Shown: piece after piece, positions 53,536-62,193 of the stretch
Position numbering within the stretch: the first letter of the stretch is position 1
Layout of the letters: every line of letters starts with the position of its first letter
Assembly (NCBI RefSeq): GCF_004028635.1
Contig: NZ_RQJW01000010.1
Span: 62,001-126,000 of the forward strand
Origin: Streptomyces cyaneus
Lineage (GTDB): Bacteria; Actinomycetota; Actinomycetes; Streptomycetales; Streptomycetaceae
DNA length: 64,000 nucleotides
Direction of reading: 5' to 3'
The notes under the pieces: generated by a model
Databases searched by the model: none
Seen by the model: only the letters and a program-made list of their open reading frames with translations
Told to the model about the DNA's origin: nothing
Made by a program: the position numbers and the translations under genes

Positions 53536-54369
53536 TCAGCGCAGTCCGGCGAAGAGATCGTTCTCGGGTACGGCCGCGCCGGTGGCGTCCTGGACACGTA
53601 CGAAGGTCTCGATGCCCATCAACTCGCCGAACCTCTCCTTGCCCATCTTGAGGAAGAAGATGTTCTCGCCCTGACTGGCGTGCGCGGCCAGTGCGTCGAA
53701 CTTCTGCCCGCTGAACGCGGTGGTGTCCACCCACGTGGTGATCTCGTCGTCGGGGAGGCCGATCTCGGCCAGCGCGGCGGCCTCGGCAGGATCCGGCTCC
53801 GGCATGTCCGGATGAAACTCGCGCATGATCTCCCCGAACCGCTGCATCCCCGAGCGGGGCATCGTGGTCCAGTACACCTTCGGTGTCAGCGTGGTCATCT
53901 CCAGCGCCGCCATCGTGATGCGGTGGGCCTGGATGTGATCGGGGTGGCCGTAGAAGCCGTTCTCGTCGTAGGTGACGACCACATCAGGTCGGTAGTGCCG
54001 CATGAGTTCCGCGAGTCGGGCCGCGCCTTCCTCCACGGGGGTCTGCCAGAAGGATCCGGGGGCGTCGTTGCTCGGCCAGCCCATCATCCCGGAGTCGGCA
54101 TAGTCGAGCATCTCCAGATCGCTGACTTTCAGGACGCCACAGCTCGCCTCGAGTTCTTGACGGCGCATCAAGGCGACCGCCGCCGGATCGTGCCCGGGAT
54201 CGCCCGGCTTGACACCCCCCGGTCCGTCACCGCAGCCGCCGTCGGTACACGTCACGAGAACCGTGCGGATGCCTTCCGCCGCGTACCGCGCGAGGACCCC
54301 TCCGGTTCCGGTGGCCTCGTCGTCGGGGTGGGCGTGTACTGCCATGAGCGTCAAGGGCCGGTCAGTCAT
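53536..54369 (-). CDS. PIG-L deacetylase, mycothiol S-conjugate amidase-like
   Basis: 277 residues from ATG 54369 (GGAGGA seven bases before). The zinc motif AHPDDE appears near residue 12, with TYDENGFYGHPDHIQAHR near 145 supplying further ligands. The order and spacing match Mca/MshB, which cleave mycothiol conjugates or N-acetylglucosaminyl-inositol. It has no membrane span. Size matches Mca (~290). Since Streptomyces normally have one Mca, this may be a second, specialised amidase; it is intact while its neighbours are decayed. Confidence 0.85.
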   Translation of the reverse strand: MTDRPLTLMAVHAHPDDEATGTGGVLARYAAEGIRTVLVTCTDGGCGDGPGGVKPGDPGHDPAAVALMRRQELEASCGVLKVSDLEMLDYADSGMMGWPSNDAPGSFWQTPVEEGAARLAELMRHYRPDVVVTYDENGFYGHPDHIQAHRITMAALEMTTLTPKVYWTTMPRSGMQRFGEIMREFHPDMPEPDPAEAAALAEIGLPDDEITTWVDTTAFSGQKFDALAAHASQGENIFFLKMGKERFGELMGIETFVRVQDATGAAVPENDLFAGLR

Positions 54370-54876
54370 GAAACAGTCCTCCAGCAGAAATACGTCTTGG
54401 TCCAAGTAGCGCGGCGGGCGTACCGCGATCCTGGGGCCCGGATCCTGGTGGGGCGGACGACCCTCTGGCCTCCGTGTCCCCCGCCCGTGCGGCGCCGGTC
54501 CCTCGATCGATGCAACCGTGCCGACCGGACCGGCTGTTCCCGACGCGGCCGCTTGGCCTTCCAGGCGTCGGCGTTTCAACGCGAACGAGGTACGGGCGCG
54601 ACCTGCATTGTCCTGTCGCGCTGCGTCTGGCGCGTGGTGGGCTGCTGACCTGCGCGGTTGCCGTGCTTCACGGATGAACTGGACCGATACCAGAACAAGA
54701 CGCTGGTCGACTCCTGGCTGGAGTAAGCCGCACAGGGAGACCGTGACGGGTGGTTCGGACCGGTCTTCCTGAACGGCTGCCACTACGCGACTGTTCGGCG
54801 GGCCAGATGCTGTGGTCGCCGCCGCCGCAACAGGGCGGCGGCCGTTCGATGCCCGCACTGTCGCGCCCCGGTAGAT
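54370..54876. other. 507-bp degraded region
   Basis: No coding region is supported. A short plus-strand frame (DELDRYQNKTLVDSWLE, ending at a stop near 54725) reads like protein but I could not assign it. The DNA has the patchwork look of decayed genes. Confidence 0.4.
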
Positions 54877-55266
54877 GCAGAGTGCCGGTTGCTGGCGTCG
54901 GGTCCCCGAACCAATCCGTGGTTCCAGGAAGCAACGGATCGACGCATCGAGCCCGGAGACGTCGTCTCGTTCGACACGGGGACCTTGTCGGCCCCGCCGG
55001 CTACCTCGCGGACCTCTCGCGCGCTTACATCGCGGGGGACGCAAAGCCCACCGTGCAACAGCGGCGGCTCTACGACGATGCACGTCAGTTCCTCAACGAG
55101 ATCATGAGCGAGCTACGACCAGGGGCGGCCTTCGATGAGCTGGGTGAACGCCGTCGGGGTCGAGGACGAGGATGAAGGGATCAAGCTCGAAGAACAGGTC
55201 CTCGTCACCGACCAAGGAATCGAACTGCTGAGCCACGCCCCACACGATCCACGACTTGCCGAATGA
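54877..55266 (+). pseudogene. M24 metallopeptidase (Xaa-Pro aminopeptidase-like) remnant
   Basis: Three frames are needed to read it: LLASGPRTNPWFQEATDRRI...GDVVSFDTG; then DLVGPAGYLADLSRAYIAGD...MSELRPGAAFDELG; then GIKLEEQVLVTDQGIELLSH to the stop at 55264-55266. Together they follow the metal-binding pita-bread fold of M24 peptidases, with a ~70-residue stretch (normally holding the active-site His) deleted after the second piece. The N-terminal half is missing. Not functional. Confidence 0.7.
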
Positions 55267-55366
55267 TCAGTCACGGGGGAGCGGTCTACGGAGGGTGTCC
55301 GACTGCCCGTGCCGTCGGCCGCATTGCGTCCAGTGCGTCATGAGCGCATGGCTGCGTCCCGCAGCC

Positions 55367-55380
55367 GGATTGCCCTATCC
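55367..55380 (+). promoter_or_regulatory. Candidate operator A in front of SDR copy 1, overlapping -35
   Basis: GGATTGCCCTATCC, a GGAT/ATCC inverted repeat, differs by one base from the reverse complement of the site at 62161-62174 in front of the TetR gene. A promoter reading TTGCCC - 17 bp - TACTGT overlaps it. Confidence 0.6.
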
Positions 55381-55421
55381 GTTTTCAGTGGGTACTGTGG
55401 CCACGAGGGAACCGGAGCGGC

Positions 55422-55446
55422 CTATCCGAATTCCTTAAACGGAAAG
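55422..55446 (+). promoter_or_regulatory. Candidate operator B in front of SDR copy 1
   Basis: CTATCCG and CGGAAAG flank an 11-base spacer. The matching place upstream of SDR copy 2 has CTATCCG and CGGATAG with a 10-base spacer. It lies downstream of the predicted transcription start, 128 bp before the ATG. Confidence 0.55.
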
Positions 55447-55573
55447 CCATATCCGGGTGGGGCCATTGCATGGAATGCGTGGAGGCCTCCGGTGCCGGTG
55501 CCGGCGCCGTCGGCAGTGCCGCTCTGACCTCGCCGCACACCGTTCCCTATGAGGTTTTGCGAAAGGACTTTCC

Positions 55574-56251
55574 ATGGCCGGCATCGCCATCGTTGGAGCG
55601 GGCCCCCAGCTGGGCCTGGCCATCGCCCGCACCTTCGGCACCCACGGCTTCGACGTCGCCCTGATCTCCCGTAACCGCACCAAGCTCTACGATCTCGTCG
55701 GCCGGCTCGGCGCCGAGGGCATCACCGCCGCCGCGTTCCCCGCGGACGTACTCGATCGCGACGCGCTCGCTCAGGCGCTCAAGAACGCCGCCACGCATTT
55801 CGGTGGGATCGACGTCCTGGAGTACTCGCCGGCCGGGGCATTCGGTTCCGTCAGCCTGACCACCCCGGCCGAGACCGACCCGTCCCATGTGCAGCAGGAG
55901 ATGGAGTTCCAGCTGTACGGTGCCATCGCCGCCACCAAGGCGGTGCTGCCCGCGATGCGTGAGGCCGGCGCGGGCACCCTGCTCTACACCACGGGCCCCG
56001 GTTCAGTCGTCCACGTCCCGAACGCCGCCAACGTCAGCAGCGCCGCGGCGGCACTGCGCAACTGGGTGATCAATCTGCACAAGGAACTGGCCGGGGCCGG
56101 TATCCAGGCGGCCCACGTCGCCCTCGACGTGACGATCGGCGCCTCTACGTTCTACGGACAGCCGAAGGCTACAGCCGATCAAATCTCCCCTCTCTACTGG
56201 GAGTTGCACACAACCGACCGCGACAAGGCCGAGCGCATCTTCAAGGGCTGA
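55574..56251 (+). CDS. Short-chain dehydrogenase/reductase, copy 1 (intact)
   Basis: 225 residues from ATG 55574. The N-terminal nucleotide motif is altered to IVGAGPQLGLAIARTFG (the TGxxxGxG becomes GAGPQLG). The catalytic Tyr-Lys pair of classical SDRs is not obvious: the usual YxxxK place reads SSAAAALRNWVINLHKEL. It is thus an atypical SDR that may bind NADP without standard catalysis. A frameshifted paralogue is at 61295-61973, with most positions identical. The HxlR regulator follows by 146 bp. A TetR-type operator pair lies upstream. Confidence 0.85.
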   Translation: MAGIAIVGAGPQLGLAIARTFGTHGFDVALISRNRTKLYDLVGRLGAEGITAAAFPADVLDRDALAQALKNAATHFGGIDVLEYSPAGAFGSVSLTTPAETDPSHVQQEMEFQLYGAIAATKAVLPAMREAGAGTLLYTTGPGSVVHVPNAANVSSAAAALRNWVINLHKELAGAGIQAAHVALDVTIGASTFYGQPKATADQISPLYWELHTTDRDKAERIFKG

Positions 56252-56397
56252 CGCCACACCGACTGCCCTGGCCTGCCCTACTCACGAGGAGCAGAGCGTC
56301 ATGACATCGAATGCCGATCGGCTGTGCAACGACCCGGCATCGTCCAACCCCTGCGCGGCATACGCCGTCGACCCGCTCCGCGACCAGGACATCGACT

Positions 56398-56763
56398 ATG
56401 AGACGGCCGACGAAACCGGACCCGTGCGATGCCCCCGGTCGCGAGGCGGGGACTCGTAAGCAGGTCGACGATGGCATCACGCGCGCCTTCGCACTGCTCG
56501 GAAAGCGCTGGACCGGCCCGATCGTCTCCGTGCTGATCGGAGGACCGGCGTACTTCGGCGATCTGTGCCGGGCGATTCCCGGGATCAGCGAGCGCATGCT
56601 GTCCGACCGCCTCGCCGAGCTCGGCGCCGCGGAACTCGTATTGCGCGAGGTGCACGGTGGTCCGCCGCTGCGGGTCTCCTACCGACTGACGGAGACGGGC
56701 GCGGCACTGGAACCCGCGCTCAAGGAGCTTGCGTGGTGGGCGAGAGCACACTTGAAGTCCTGA
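56398..56763 (+). CDS. HxlR-family transcriptional regulator
   Basis: 121 residues from ATG 56398. The winged helix has DDGITRAFALLGKRWTGPIV, PAYFGDLCRAIPGISERML and the wing VHGGPPLRVSYRLTETG. HxlR proteins respond to redox or small-molecule signals and control nearby oxidoreductases. A second ATG at 56301 with a good ribosome site (GAGGAG) starts a 52-residue frame that runs into this gene in another phase, ending at 56459. So either the HxlR gene has lost its original N-terminus by frameshift, or a small upstream peptide couples to it. The core is intact. Confidence 0.75.
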   Translation: MRRPTKPDPCDAPGREAGTRKQVDDGITRAFALLGKRWTGPIVSVLIGGPAYFGDLCRAIPGISERMLSDRLAELGAAELVLREVHGGPPLRVSYRLTETGAALEPALKELAWWARAHLKS

Positions 56764-56810
56764 TGATCTTGTAGGTGTGCAGGTCAAGGACGTGCGGCAG
56801 GCGGGTCAGC

Positions 56811-56945
56811 TCAGGTGAGGAGTTTCGCGAGCAGGGCCATCTCGGTGGGCGGGTCGATCACCGGCTGGATGAGGAGTTCGTCGACGCCGGCCTGATCCCG
56901 GGTGGTGATGCGGGCGAGGAGGTCGTCGCGGTGGACGAGCGGGCA
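56811..56945 (-). pseudogene. C-terminal fragment of a luciferase-like oxidoreductase
   Basis: The minus strand reads DDLLARITTRDQAGVDELLI then QPVIDPPTEMALLAKLLT and a stop at 56811-56813. This is the usual end of LLM flavin-dependent oxidoreductases. Nothing upstream of ~56945 on that strand belongs to the family, so only the last ~40 residues remain. The fragment ends where the XdhC remnant begins. Confidence 0.65.
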
Positions 56946-58021
56946 ACGCCGTCGGCAGCATCTCCGGCGGCTGCGTCGAGGGCGCGGTGTACGAACTGTG
57001 CCTGCAGGTGCTGCATGACCAGGGCCCTCCCCAGCGCGCCTGGTTCGGCTATTCCGACGATGACGCCTTCGCCGTCGGCCTGACCTGCGGCGGCGAACTC
57101 GACGTCCTCGTCCAGCGCGTCGACCCCGCAACGCAGCCCCACCTCGCCACGGCCTTCGCCGAGGTCGCTCATGGTCGGCCCGCTGCCGTGGCACACGTCG
57201 TCGACGGCCCCGACGCACTGCTCGGCGCCACCTTGAGTGTGCTCGGCGACGGCCGTGTCGCCGGCGGGACGCTGGACGAGGGACCGACAGGCCGGACCGT
57301 GGCAGATCGGGCCACAGCGCAGCTACGGGCTGGACGCACCGCGCTTGCCTCGCTCGGCGGGGACGCGGACACCTGCCCCGACCGGCTCTCCGTCCTCGTC
57401 CACGTGGCCGCCACCCGACCCCGCATGCTGATCTTCGGCGCGGTCGACTTCGCCGCCGCCCTCAGCCAGGCCGGCCAATTCCTGGGCTACCGGGTCACCG
57501 TGTGCGACGCCCGCCCCGTCTTCGCCACCACGGCACGCTTCCCGCCCGCCGACGAGATCGTGGTCGACTGGCCGCACCGCTACCTCGAACGTGCCGAGGT
57601 GGACAGCCGCACCGCCGTGTGCGTCCTGACCCACGACGCCAAGTTCGACATCCCCCTGCTGCAGCTGGCGCTCGACCTGCCGGTCGGTTACGTCGGCGCG
57701 ATGGGCTCCCGCCGCACCCACGCCGAACGCCTCCGCCTCCTGCACGAGGCCGGCGTCACGCAAGACCAGTTGGCCCGGCTGCGCTCCCCGATCGGCCTCG
57801 ACCTCGGCGCGCGTACCCCCGAGGAGACGGCGATCTCCATCGCTGCGGAGATCATCGCCAACTCCGCCCGGGCGAGTGGTCTGCCACTTTCCCAGCGCAC
57901 CGGACCGATTCACGAACCGACTGCTCATGGGCTCGGTGCCGTTTACACGGACGACCCCGGCTCACCATCCGAAGAGAGCCTGCGCCCGGTCACCTGGGCG
58001 ACGCGCCCGGTCCCGGCGTGA
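56942..58021 (+). pseudogene. XdhC/CoxI-family protein, N-terminally truncated
   Basis: From 56942 the frame reads GNAVGSISGGCVEGAVYELC, which is the family's [G-S-(I/V)-S-G-G-C-V-E] motif normally found ~40 residues in. The first residues are missing and replaced by unrelated sequence at ~56940. The rest, to the stop at 58021, is complete: a Rossmann domain (RPRMLIFGAVDFAAALSQAG) and the XdhC C-terminal motif with GAMGSRRTHAERLRLL. The first usable start is GTG 56987, inside the domain. XdhC matures molybdenum hydroxylases; none is nearby. Confidence 0.7.
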
Positions 58022-58088
58022 TCGGCCCGTACGCTCTCGGGGAGTTCACCGGACCCATCACCACGCAGACAGACGGGAGATGACTGAC

Positions 58089-58802
58089 ATGGCACTCATT
58101 CTGGTGACCGGAGCGTCGAGCGGCCTCGGGCGCAACACGGCGAACGCGTTGGCAGACGACGGGCACGACGTGGTCATCCACGTCCGCAACCCGGCCCGAC
58201 TCGCCGACGGCGACGAAACAGCCCGGTGGAAAGGCGTCGTCACCGGGGACCTCGGCGAGATCGACGAGATCCGCAGTGTTGCCCGGCAGGCCGCAGAGTT
58301 CGGCCGCTACGACGCGGTCATCCACAACGCCGGCACCATGCACTCCCCGGAAGCGATTACCGTCAACGTGGTCGCGCCGTACATGCTGACAGCCCTGATG
58401 GACAAGCCGGCCAGGCTCATCTACCTCAGCAGCTCCATGCACCGCACCGGCTCCACTGACCTGCGGCGTATGGCCGACGGCACCGCCTCCTACGACGACA
58501 GCAAACTGTGGATCACCACTCTCGCGTTCGCCCTCGCGTCCCGCTGGAAAGGGACCTCAAGTCATGCGGTCGACCCGGGGTGGGTGCCCACACGGATGGG
58601 CGGTGCCGGTGCACCGGACGACCTGACCGCCGGGCACCAGACACAGGTGTGGCTCGCCACCCACGACGACGTGACCCCGAGCACCGGCGGCTACTGGTAT
58701 CACCAGCGGACGCAGACACCACATCCTGCCGCGCAGGACGAAGAGTTCCAGGCTCGCCTCATCCAAGCCCTGGAGAGCCACACAGGCGTCCCGCTCGACT
58801 GA
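58089..58802 (+). CDS. Short-chain dehydrogenase/reductase
   Basis: 237 residues from ATG 58089 (an ATG at 58080 is also in frame but lies on the ribosome site). LVTGASSGLGRNTANALADD is the coenzyme motif, NAG occurs in VIHNAGTMHSPEAI, and the catalytic residues are S in IYLSSSMHRTG and YDDSK (Tyr-x-x-x-Lys) near residue 142. It is an intact classical SDR, unrelated to the SDR pair at 55.6 and 62 kb. Substrate is unknown. Confidence 0.88.
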   Translation: MALILVTGASSGLGRNTANALADDGHDVVIHVRNPARLADGDETARWKGVVTGDLGEIDEIRSVARQAAEFGRYDAVIHNAGTMHSPEAITVNVVAPYMLTALMDKPARLIYLSSSMHRTGSTDLRRMADGTASYDDSKLWITTLAFALASRWKGTSSHAVDPGWVPTRMGGAGAPDDLTAGHQTQVWLATHDDVTPSTGGYWYHQRTQTPHPAAQDEEFQARLIQALESHTGVPLD

Positions 58803-59340
58803 CGCGACCTCCCTGTTGTGACGGCGATGGCCGGCCCTCCGCGCACGCGACCGCGGCTACCTGCCAGAGCACATCCCTCAGTGGGCTGCCGGACGACTGG
58901 TTTCGTCTCGCAGTCCATGACACCTCATCAAAGGCGAGGGGACGCAGCATCACCTACCGACGCTTCGTCGCCGTCCAACTGGTGCAGATCGCCAGCGGCC
59001 TTCAATTTGAGGAGGCCGCACGCTTCCTTGGTACGGGTCGGCAGACACATCGCTCAGATCGAATCGCCGGTGAACTACCGCGCACGCCGCATGTGCTACT
59101 CGGACTGGACCCTCAGTCCTGAAAAGTGGCTCACCGGAAGCGAGTGGCGACTCGCGCCCAGTGTCTTGATCCGCTTCCCGTCCATCAGCCCCCTCGACAT
59201 GGGTGACAGCCAACCGGAAGAGGCGGAGCCACGGCTCTCAAGTCCGTCTTGCGGAGCCGCCGGGGGCGCTGGGCAGGTACGGAGAGCCTTGCTCCGCGAG
59301 AGACACGGTTCGAGGCCCTCTGCTGGCGGCTGCTACACCT
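58803..59340 (+). other. 538-bp stretch with traces of a TniQ-like gene
   Basis: No intact gene. In one frame YLPEHIPQ and in the next LPDDWFRLA, then YRRFVAVQLVQIASGLQFEEAARFLG, resemble the end of TniQ-like proteins that accompany transposition genes. The reading is broken by a shift near 58870 and the beginning is missing. The rest of the stretch has no recognisable feature. The family guess is weak. Confidence 0.3.
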
Positions 59341-59697
59341 TCACCACCAGCGGGGCTCCGGGCTTTTCCGAACACAATTGCAAGCCGCCGGGGTTGCAGA
59401 CGCGGAGGGGGCCGGGCTGGTCGAGGGTGGGACTGTTGACTCTTCGGACGGTATGGAGTCGTCCCGGCGATCTTGGAAGACCTCCTTGAACATCGGCATG
59501 ACTGTTGCAGCCAGGGAGATGCCGTTGGCCGCCTGCACCATCTGCAGCAGGTCGGCGGCAACGTCGAGGTCCCCGGTGGTCAGTTTCTCTCCGTCGCGCA
59601 TGCGGACCAGAGCGCCCCTGAATGCCTCGGCGAGATGTGCGGCGCGGGGGTCGAGGGACAGCGGATCGATGTGGGACGGGTCGTTGGTCGCGGTCAT
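59341..59697 (-). CDS. Conserved hypothetical protein
   Basis: 118 residues from ATG 59697, with GGAGAGG upstream at good spacing. The N-terminal ~80 residues are helical with heptad-like patterns (HLAEAFRGALVRMRDGEKLT, then DLDVAADLLQMVQAANGISL). The C-terminal ~35 are Pro/Ser-rich and look disordered. No membrane span, cysteine motif or known domain is seen. It stands alone and may be small and soluble. Function unknown; I did not recognise the family. Confidence 0.6.
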   Translation of the reverse strand: MTATNDPSHIDPLSLDPRAAHLAEAFRGALVRMRDGEKLTTGDLDVAADLLQMVQAANGISLAATVMPMFKEVFQDRRDDSIPSEESTVPPSTSPAPSASATPAACNCVRKSPEPRWW

Positions 59698-59805
59698 GAG
59701 CGGTCCTCTCCTGGAGAGTTGGGTGGGGCGTCGCTGTTGGCGGACATCAGATGGCGGGCGTGCGGCTGGATTAGGAACGTGGGTGAATCCGACGGTTCTT
59801 GGTCT

Positions 59806-60774
59806 TCACGGTGTGCTCGGTTCCGCTGGCAGACCGAGTTCCTTGCGGATGGCGGGGGCGACTTCGGTGGCGAGGAGTTCGAATGGACCTCCTGGGGGCT
59901 GCCGGCCACCAGCGCCCCGAACTTGCCGGATACGGCGTCGAAGTCGTTGCGTGAGACGTGCCAGCCGCGTCCGGTGGGCGGCTTGGGGCGCAGGTATTCG
60001 CGGTAGTAGGGGAAGAGATCGTCGCGTGCACCCTGGGCAGGTCTTGCCGATGTAGAAGTGGGTGGAGACGGCGAGTCGGAGCTGCTCGGCCCGATGGCCC
60101 GCGCCGGTGCCGATGGCGCGGTAGTGCTCTACGGACGTCGCCGCGCGGCGGATGTCCCCGCCGATGAGACCGAGCGTCATGGGCAGGCCGAGGTACCCGG
60201 CGCGTTCCACACTGGCGGTGGTGCCGCCCACACCGAGCCACAGCGGCAGTTGGGACTGTTGGGGGCGGGGTGGGACGGGCAGGCCTTCCAGGGCCGGGCG
60301 GAAGCGCCCCGACCAGGTGACGTGTTCAGGGTTCTCGCGGATGGCGAGCAGCAGGCGCAGCTTCTCCGTGAACACGTCGTCGTAGTCGGCCAGTTCGATC
60401 CCGAACAGGCGGAACGCCTCGGTGAAGGCGCTGCGCCCGGCGATGATCTCGGCACGGCCGTCGCTGAGCAGGTCGAGGGAGGCGAAGTCCTGGTGGAGGC
60501 GCACCGGGTCGGCGGTGGAGAGCACGGAGACGGCACTGGCCAGGCGGATGCGGCTGGTGGCCTGTGCGATGGCGGCCAACGGCACGGCGGGGTTGACGAC
60601 TGCGAAGTCTGGGCTGTGGTGTTCGCCGAGGCCGAAGACGTCCAGGCCTGCCTGGTCGGCGGCGATGGCGTAGGAGACGATCTCGCGGGTGCGGCGCCCG
60701 GGGTCGTGCAGGGTTCCCGTGGCCGGGTCGGTTTGCAGGTCGGACAGGGACAGGATGCCGAGTTCCACGGTCAT
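59806..60774 (-). pseudogene. Luciferase-like oxidoreductase, frameshifted near the C-terminus
   Basis: The first ~245 residues are intact LLM sequence: MTVELGILSLSDLQTDPATG, then GLDVFGLGEHHSPDFAVVNP, SRIRLASAVSVLSTADPVRL, and SQLPLWLGVGGTTASVERAG. After THFYIGKT the reading changes to another frame (QGARDDLFPYYREYLRPKPP, GRGWHVSRNDFDAVSGKFG), then returns to FELLATEVAPAIRKELGLPA after a ~90-bp deletion. So at least one base shift and one deletion break the C-terminal third. Probably non-functional. Confidence 0.7.
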
Positions 60775-60864
60775 CTCCTGGGCTCGGACGGCCGGTTGGG
60801 GCTGGGAGGAGGCGACCCGTGCTGTTGTAGTGCGGTGGGTCGCCGTGGCAAAGGAGGAGCTGGA

Positions 60865-61209
60865 TCAGAAGGCGTGGGGTCCGAACCGGCCCCACATCAC
60901 GACGGCCGCGAGGAGGAGCAGCACCGCTGTCACCGCGACGCCCGCAGCCTCCTTGCGGCGGGCGTGGAAGCCCATGGCCAGGGCCATGAGCACCGCGAGG
61001 CCAGTGGCGGCCAACGGGGTGAGGATGGTGGCGACGTCCAGGGCGGGCGGCAGGACCAGACCGACGGCAGCGACGGACTCGGCTATACCGATCAGGCGCA
61101 CCAACCCTGGGGGAAGGTGCTGCTCACCGGGCTTGGCGAGCTTGACGACACCAGAGGCCGCGAAGGCCGCGGCCAGGACGCCCTGGACGATCCACAGGAA
61201 CACGTTCAT
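60865..61209 (-). CDS. DoxX-family membrane protein
   Basis: 114 residues with four membrane spans: VQGVLAAAFAASGVVKL, IAESVAAVGLVLPPAL, TPLAATGLAVLMALAMG and GVAVTAVLLLLAAVVMWGRFG. The pattern A-S-G-V-x-K-L near residue 20 is the DoxX family mark. Members form small integral membrane proteins linked to thiosulfate/quinone or mycothiol redox chemistry. It lies between the SDR copy 2 remnant (85 bp) and the oxidoreductase remnant (90 bp), on the same strand, and looks intact. Confidence 0.82.
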   Translation of the reverse strand: MNVFLWIVQGVLAAAFAASGVVKLAKPGEQHLPPGLVRLIGIAESVAAVGLVLPPALDVATILTPLAATGLAVLMALAMGFHARRKEAAGVAVTAVLLLLAAVVMWGRFGPHAF

Positions 61210-61294
61210 TCGGAGCGGAAACCCTCTTCAAGTTCTGCCGCGGTGCTGGCACGGCACGGCGCGATCGGGGTTCGACGAGGGAGCTGGTGCGGTG

Positions 61295-61973
61295 TCAGAG
61301 CTTGAAGACGAATTCGGCCTGGTCGCGCTTGGTGGTGTGGAGATCCCAGTAGACGGGCGCGATCTCCTCGGGCTGGGCCACCGGGAACTGGGGCAGGAAG
61401 GCAGTGCCGATCGCCACGTCGATGGCGACGTGGGCAGCCTGGATACCGGTGCCGTCCAGCTCCTTGTGCCGGTTGACCGCCCAGTTGCGCAGCGCCGCCG
61501 CAGCGGCGTTGATGTTGGCGATCGGCGGCTCGGGATTGATGGAGCCGGCGCCGGTCGTGTAGAGCAGGGTGCCCGCGCCGGCCTCGCGCATCGCAGGCAG
61601 GACCGCCTGGGTGGCGGCGATGGCCCCGTACAGATGGAACTCGATCTCGCGCTGCATGTGCGCGGGTTCGCTCTCGGCCGGGGGCGGTCATCACGACGGT
61701 GCCGACCGCGCCGACCGGGGAGTACTCGAGGACGTCGATCCCGCCGAAGCGTGTGGCGGCGTCCTTGAGTGCCTGGGTGAGCGCGTCGCGGTCGAGTACG
61801 TCCGCGGGGAACGCGGCGGCGGTGATGCCCTCGGCGCCGAGCTTGCCGACGAGGTCGTCGACCTTGTCGCGGTTGCGGGAGATCAGGGCGACGTCGAAGC
61901 CCTGGGAGCCGAAGGTGCGGGCGATGGCCAGGCCCAGCTGGGGGCCGGCTCCGGCGATAGCGATGCTGGTCAC
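61295..61973 (-). pseudogene. Short-chain dehydrogenase, copy 2 (one frameshift)
   Basis: The N-terminal part (MTSIAIAGAGPQLGLAIART to VMTAP) is in one frame and the rest, from MQREIEFHLYGAIAATQAVL to the stop at 61295-61297, in another. A single extra base in a CCCCCGG run near 61678 explains the change. Undoing it gives a ~225-residue protein like copy 1 (55574-56251). The gene is preceded by the same operator layout and heads a cluster with DoxX. It could be a recent inactivation or a sequencing error; copy 1 remains intact. Confidence 0.75.
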
Positions 61974-62097
61974 AGCAAGTCCTTTCGGGGGACGTGGTGG
62001 AGCAACGTTGCGTGAGGGTTGAGAGGGGCCTTGTCGGTGGTGCCCGTACCGAGCTGCTTCGGCGGCTTTCCCCCACGGCCACAGAGACTGGAGTCGC

Positions 62098-62121
62098 CTA
62101 TCCGTTTCTAGATTCGGATAG
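62098..62121 (-). promoter_or_regulatory. Candidate operator B in front of SDR copy 2
   Basis: CTATCCG and CGGATAG form a perfect 7-bp inverted repeat around a 10-base spacer, in the same order and orientation, relative to the dehydrogenase, as the site at 55422-55446. Confidence 0.65.
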
Positions 62122-62160
62122 CGCTCTCCGGTTCACCGGGGCCAGCGTAGCACTAAAAGT

Positions 62161-62174
62161 GGATAGGCCAATCC
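62161..62174. promoter_or_regulatory. Candidate TetR operator between SDR copy 2 and tetR
   Basis: GGATAGGCCAATCC is a near-perfect palindrome (12 of 14 positions) 19 bp before the TetR ATG. Its reverse complement matches operator A at SDR copy 1 in 13 of 14 positions and overlaps the TTGGCC - 16 bp - TACGCT promoter of copy 2. Confidence 0.65.
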
Positions 62175-62180
62175 GATTGC

Positions 62181-62186
62181 TAGACT
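62181..62186 (+). promoter_or_regulatory. Candidate -10 element of the TetR gene
   Basis: TAGACT lies 8 bases before ATG 62194, which would place the transcription start on or next to the start codon, so the message would be leaderless. The palindrome at 62161-62174 would cover the -35 side. No Shine-Dalgarno is present. Confidence 0.4.
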
Positions 62187-62193
62187 CGGGCGT

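Noticed and set aside
61206..61300. Longer minus-strand frame that joins SDR copy 2 to the DoxX start
   Set aside because: It is the wrong frame after the base insertion near 61678 and reads Arg/Pro-rich nonsense.
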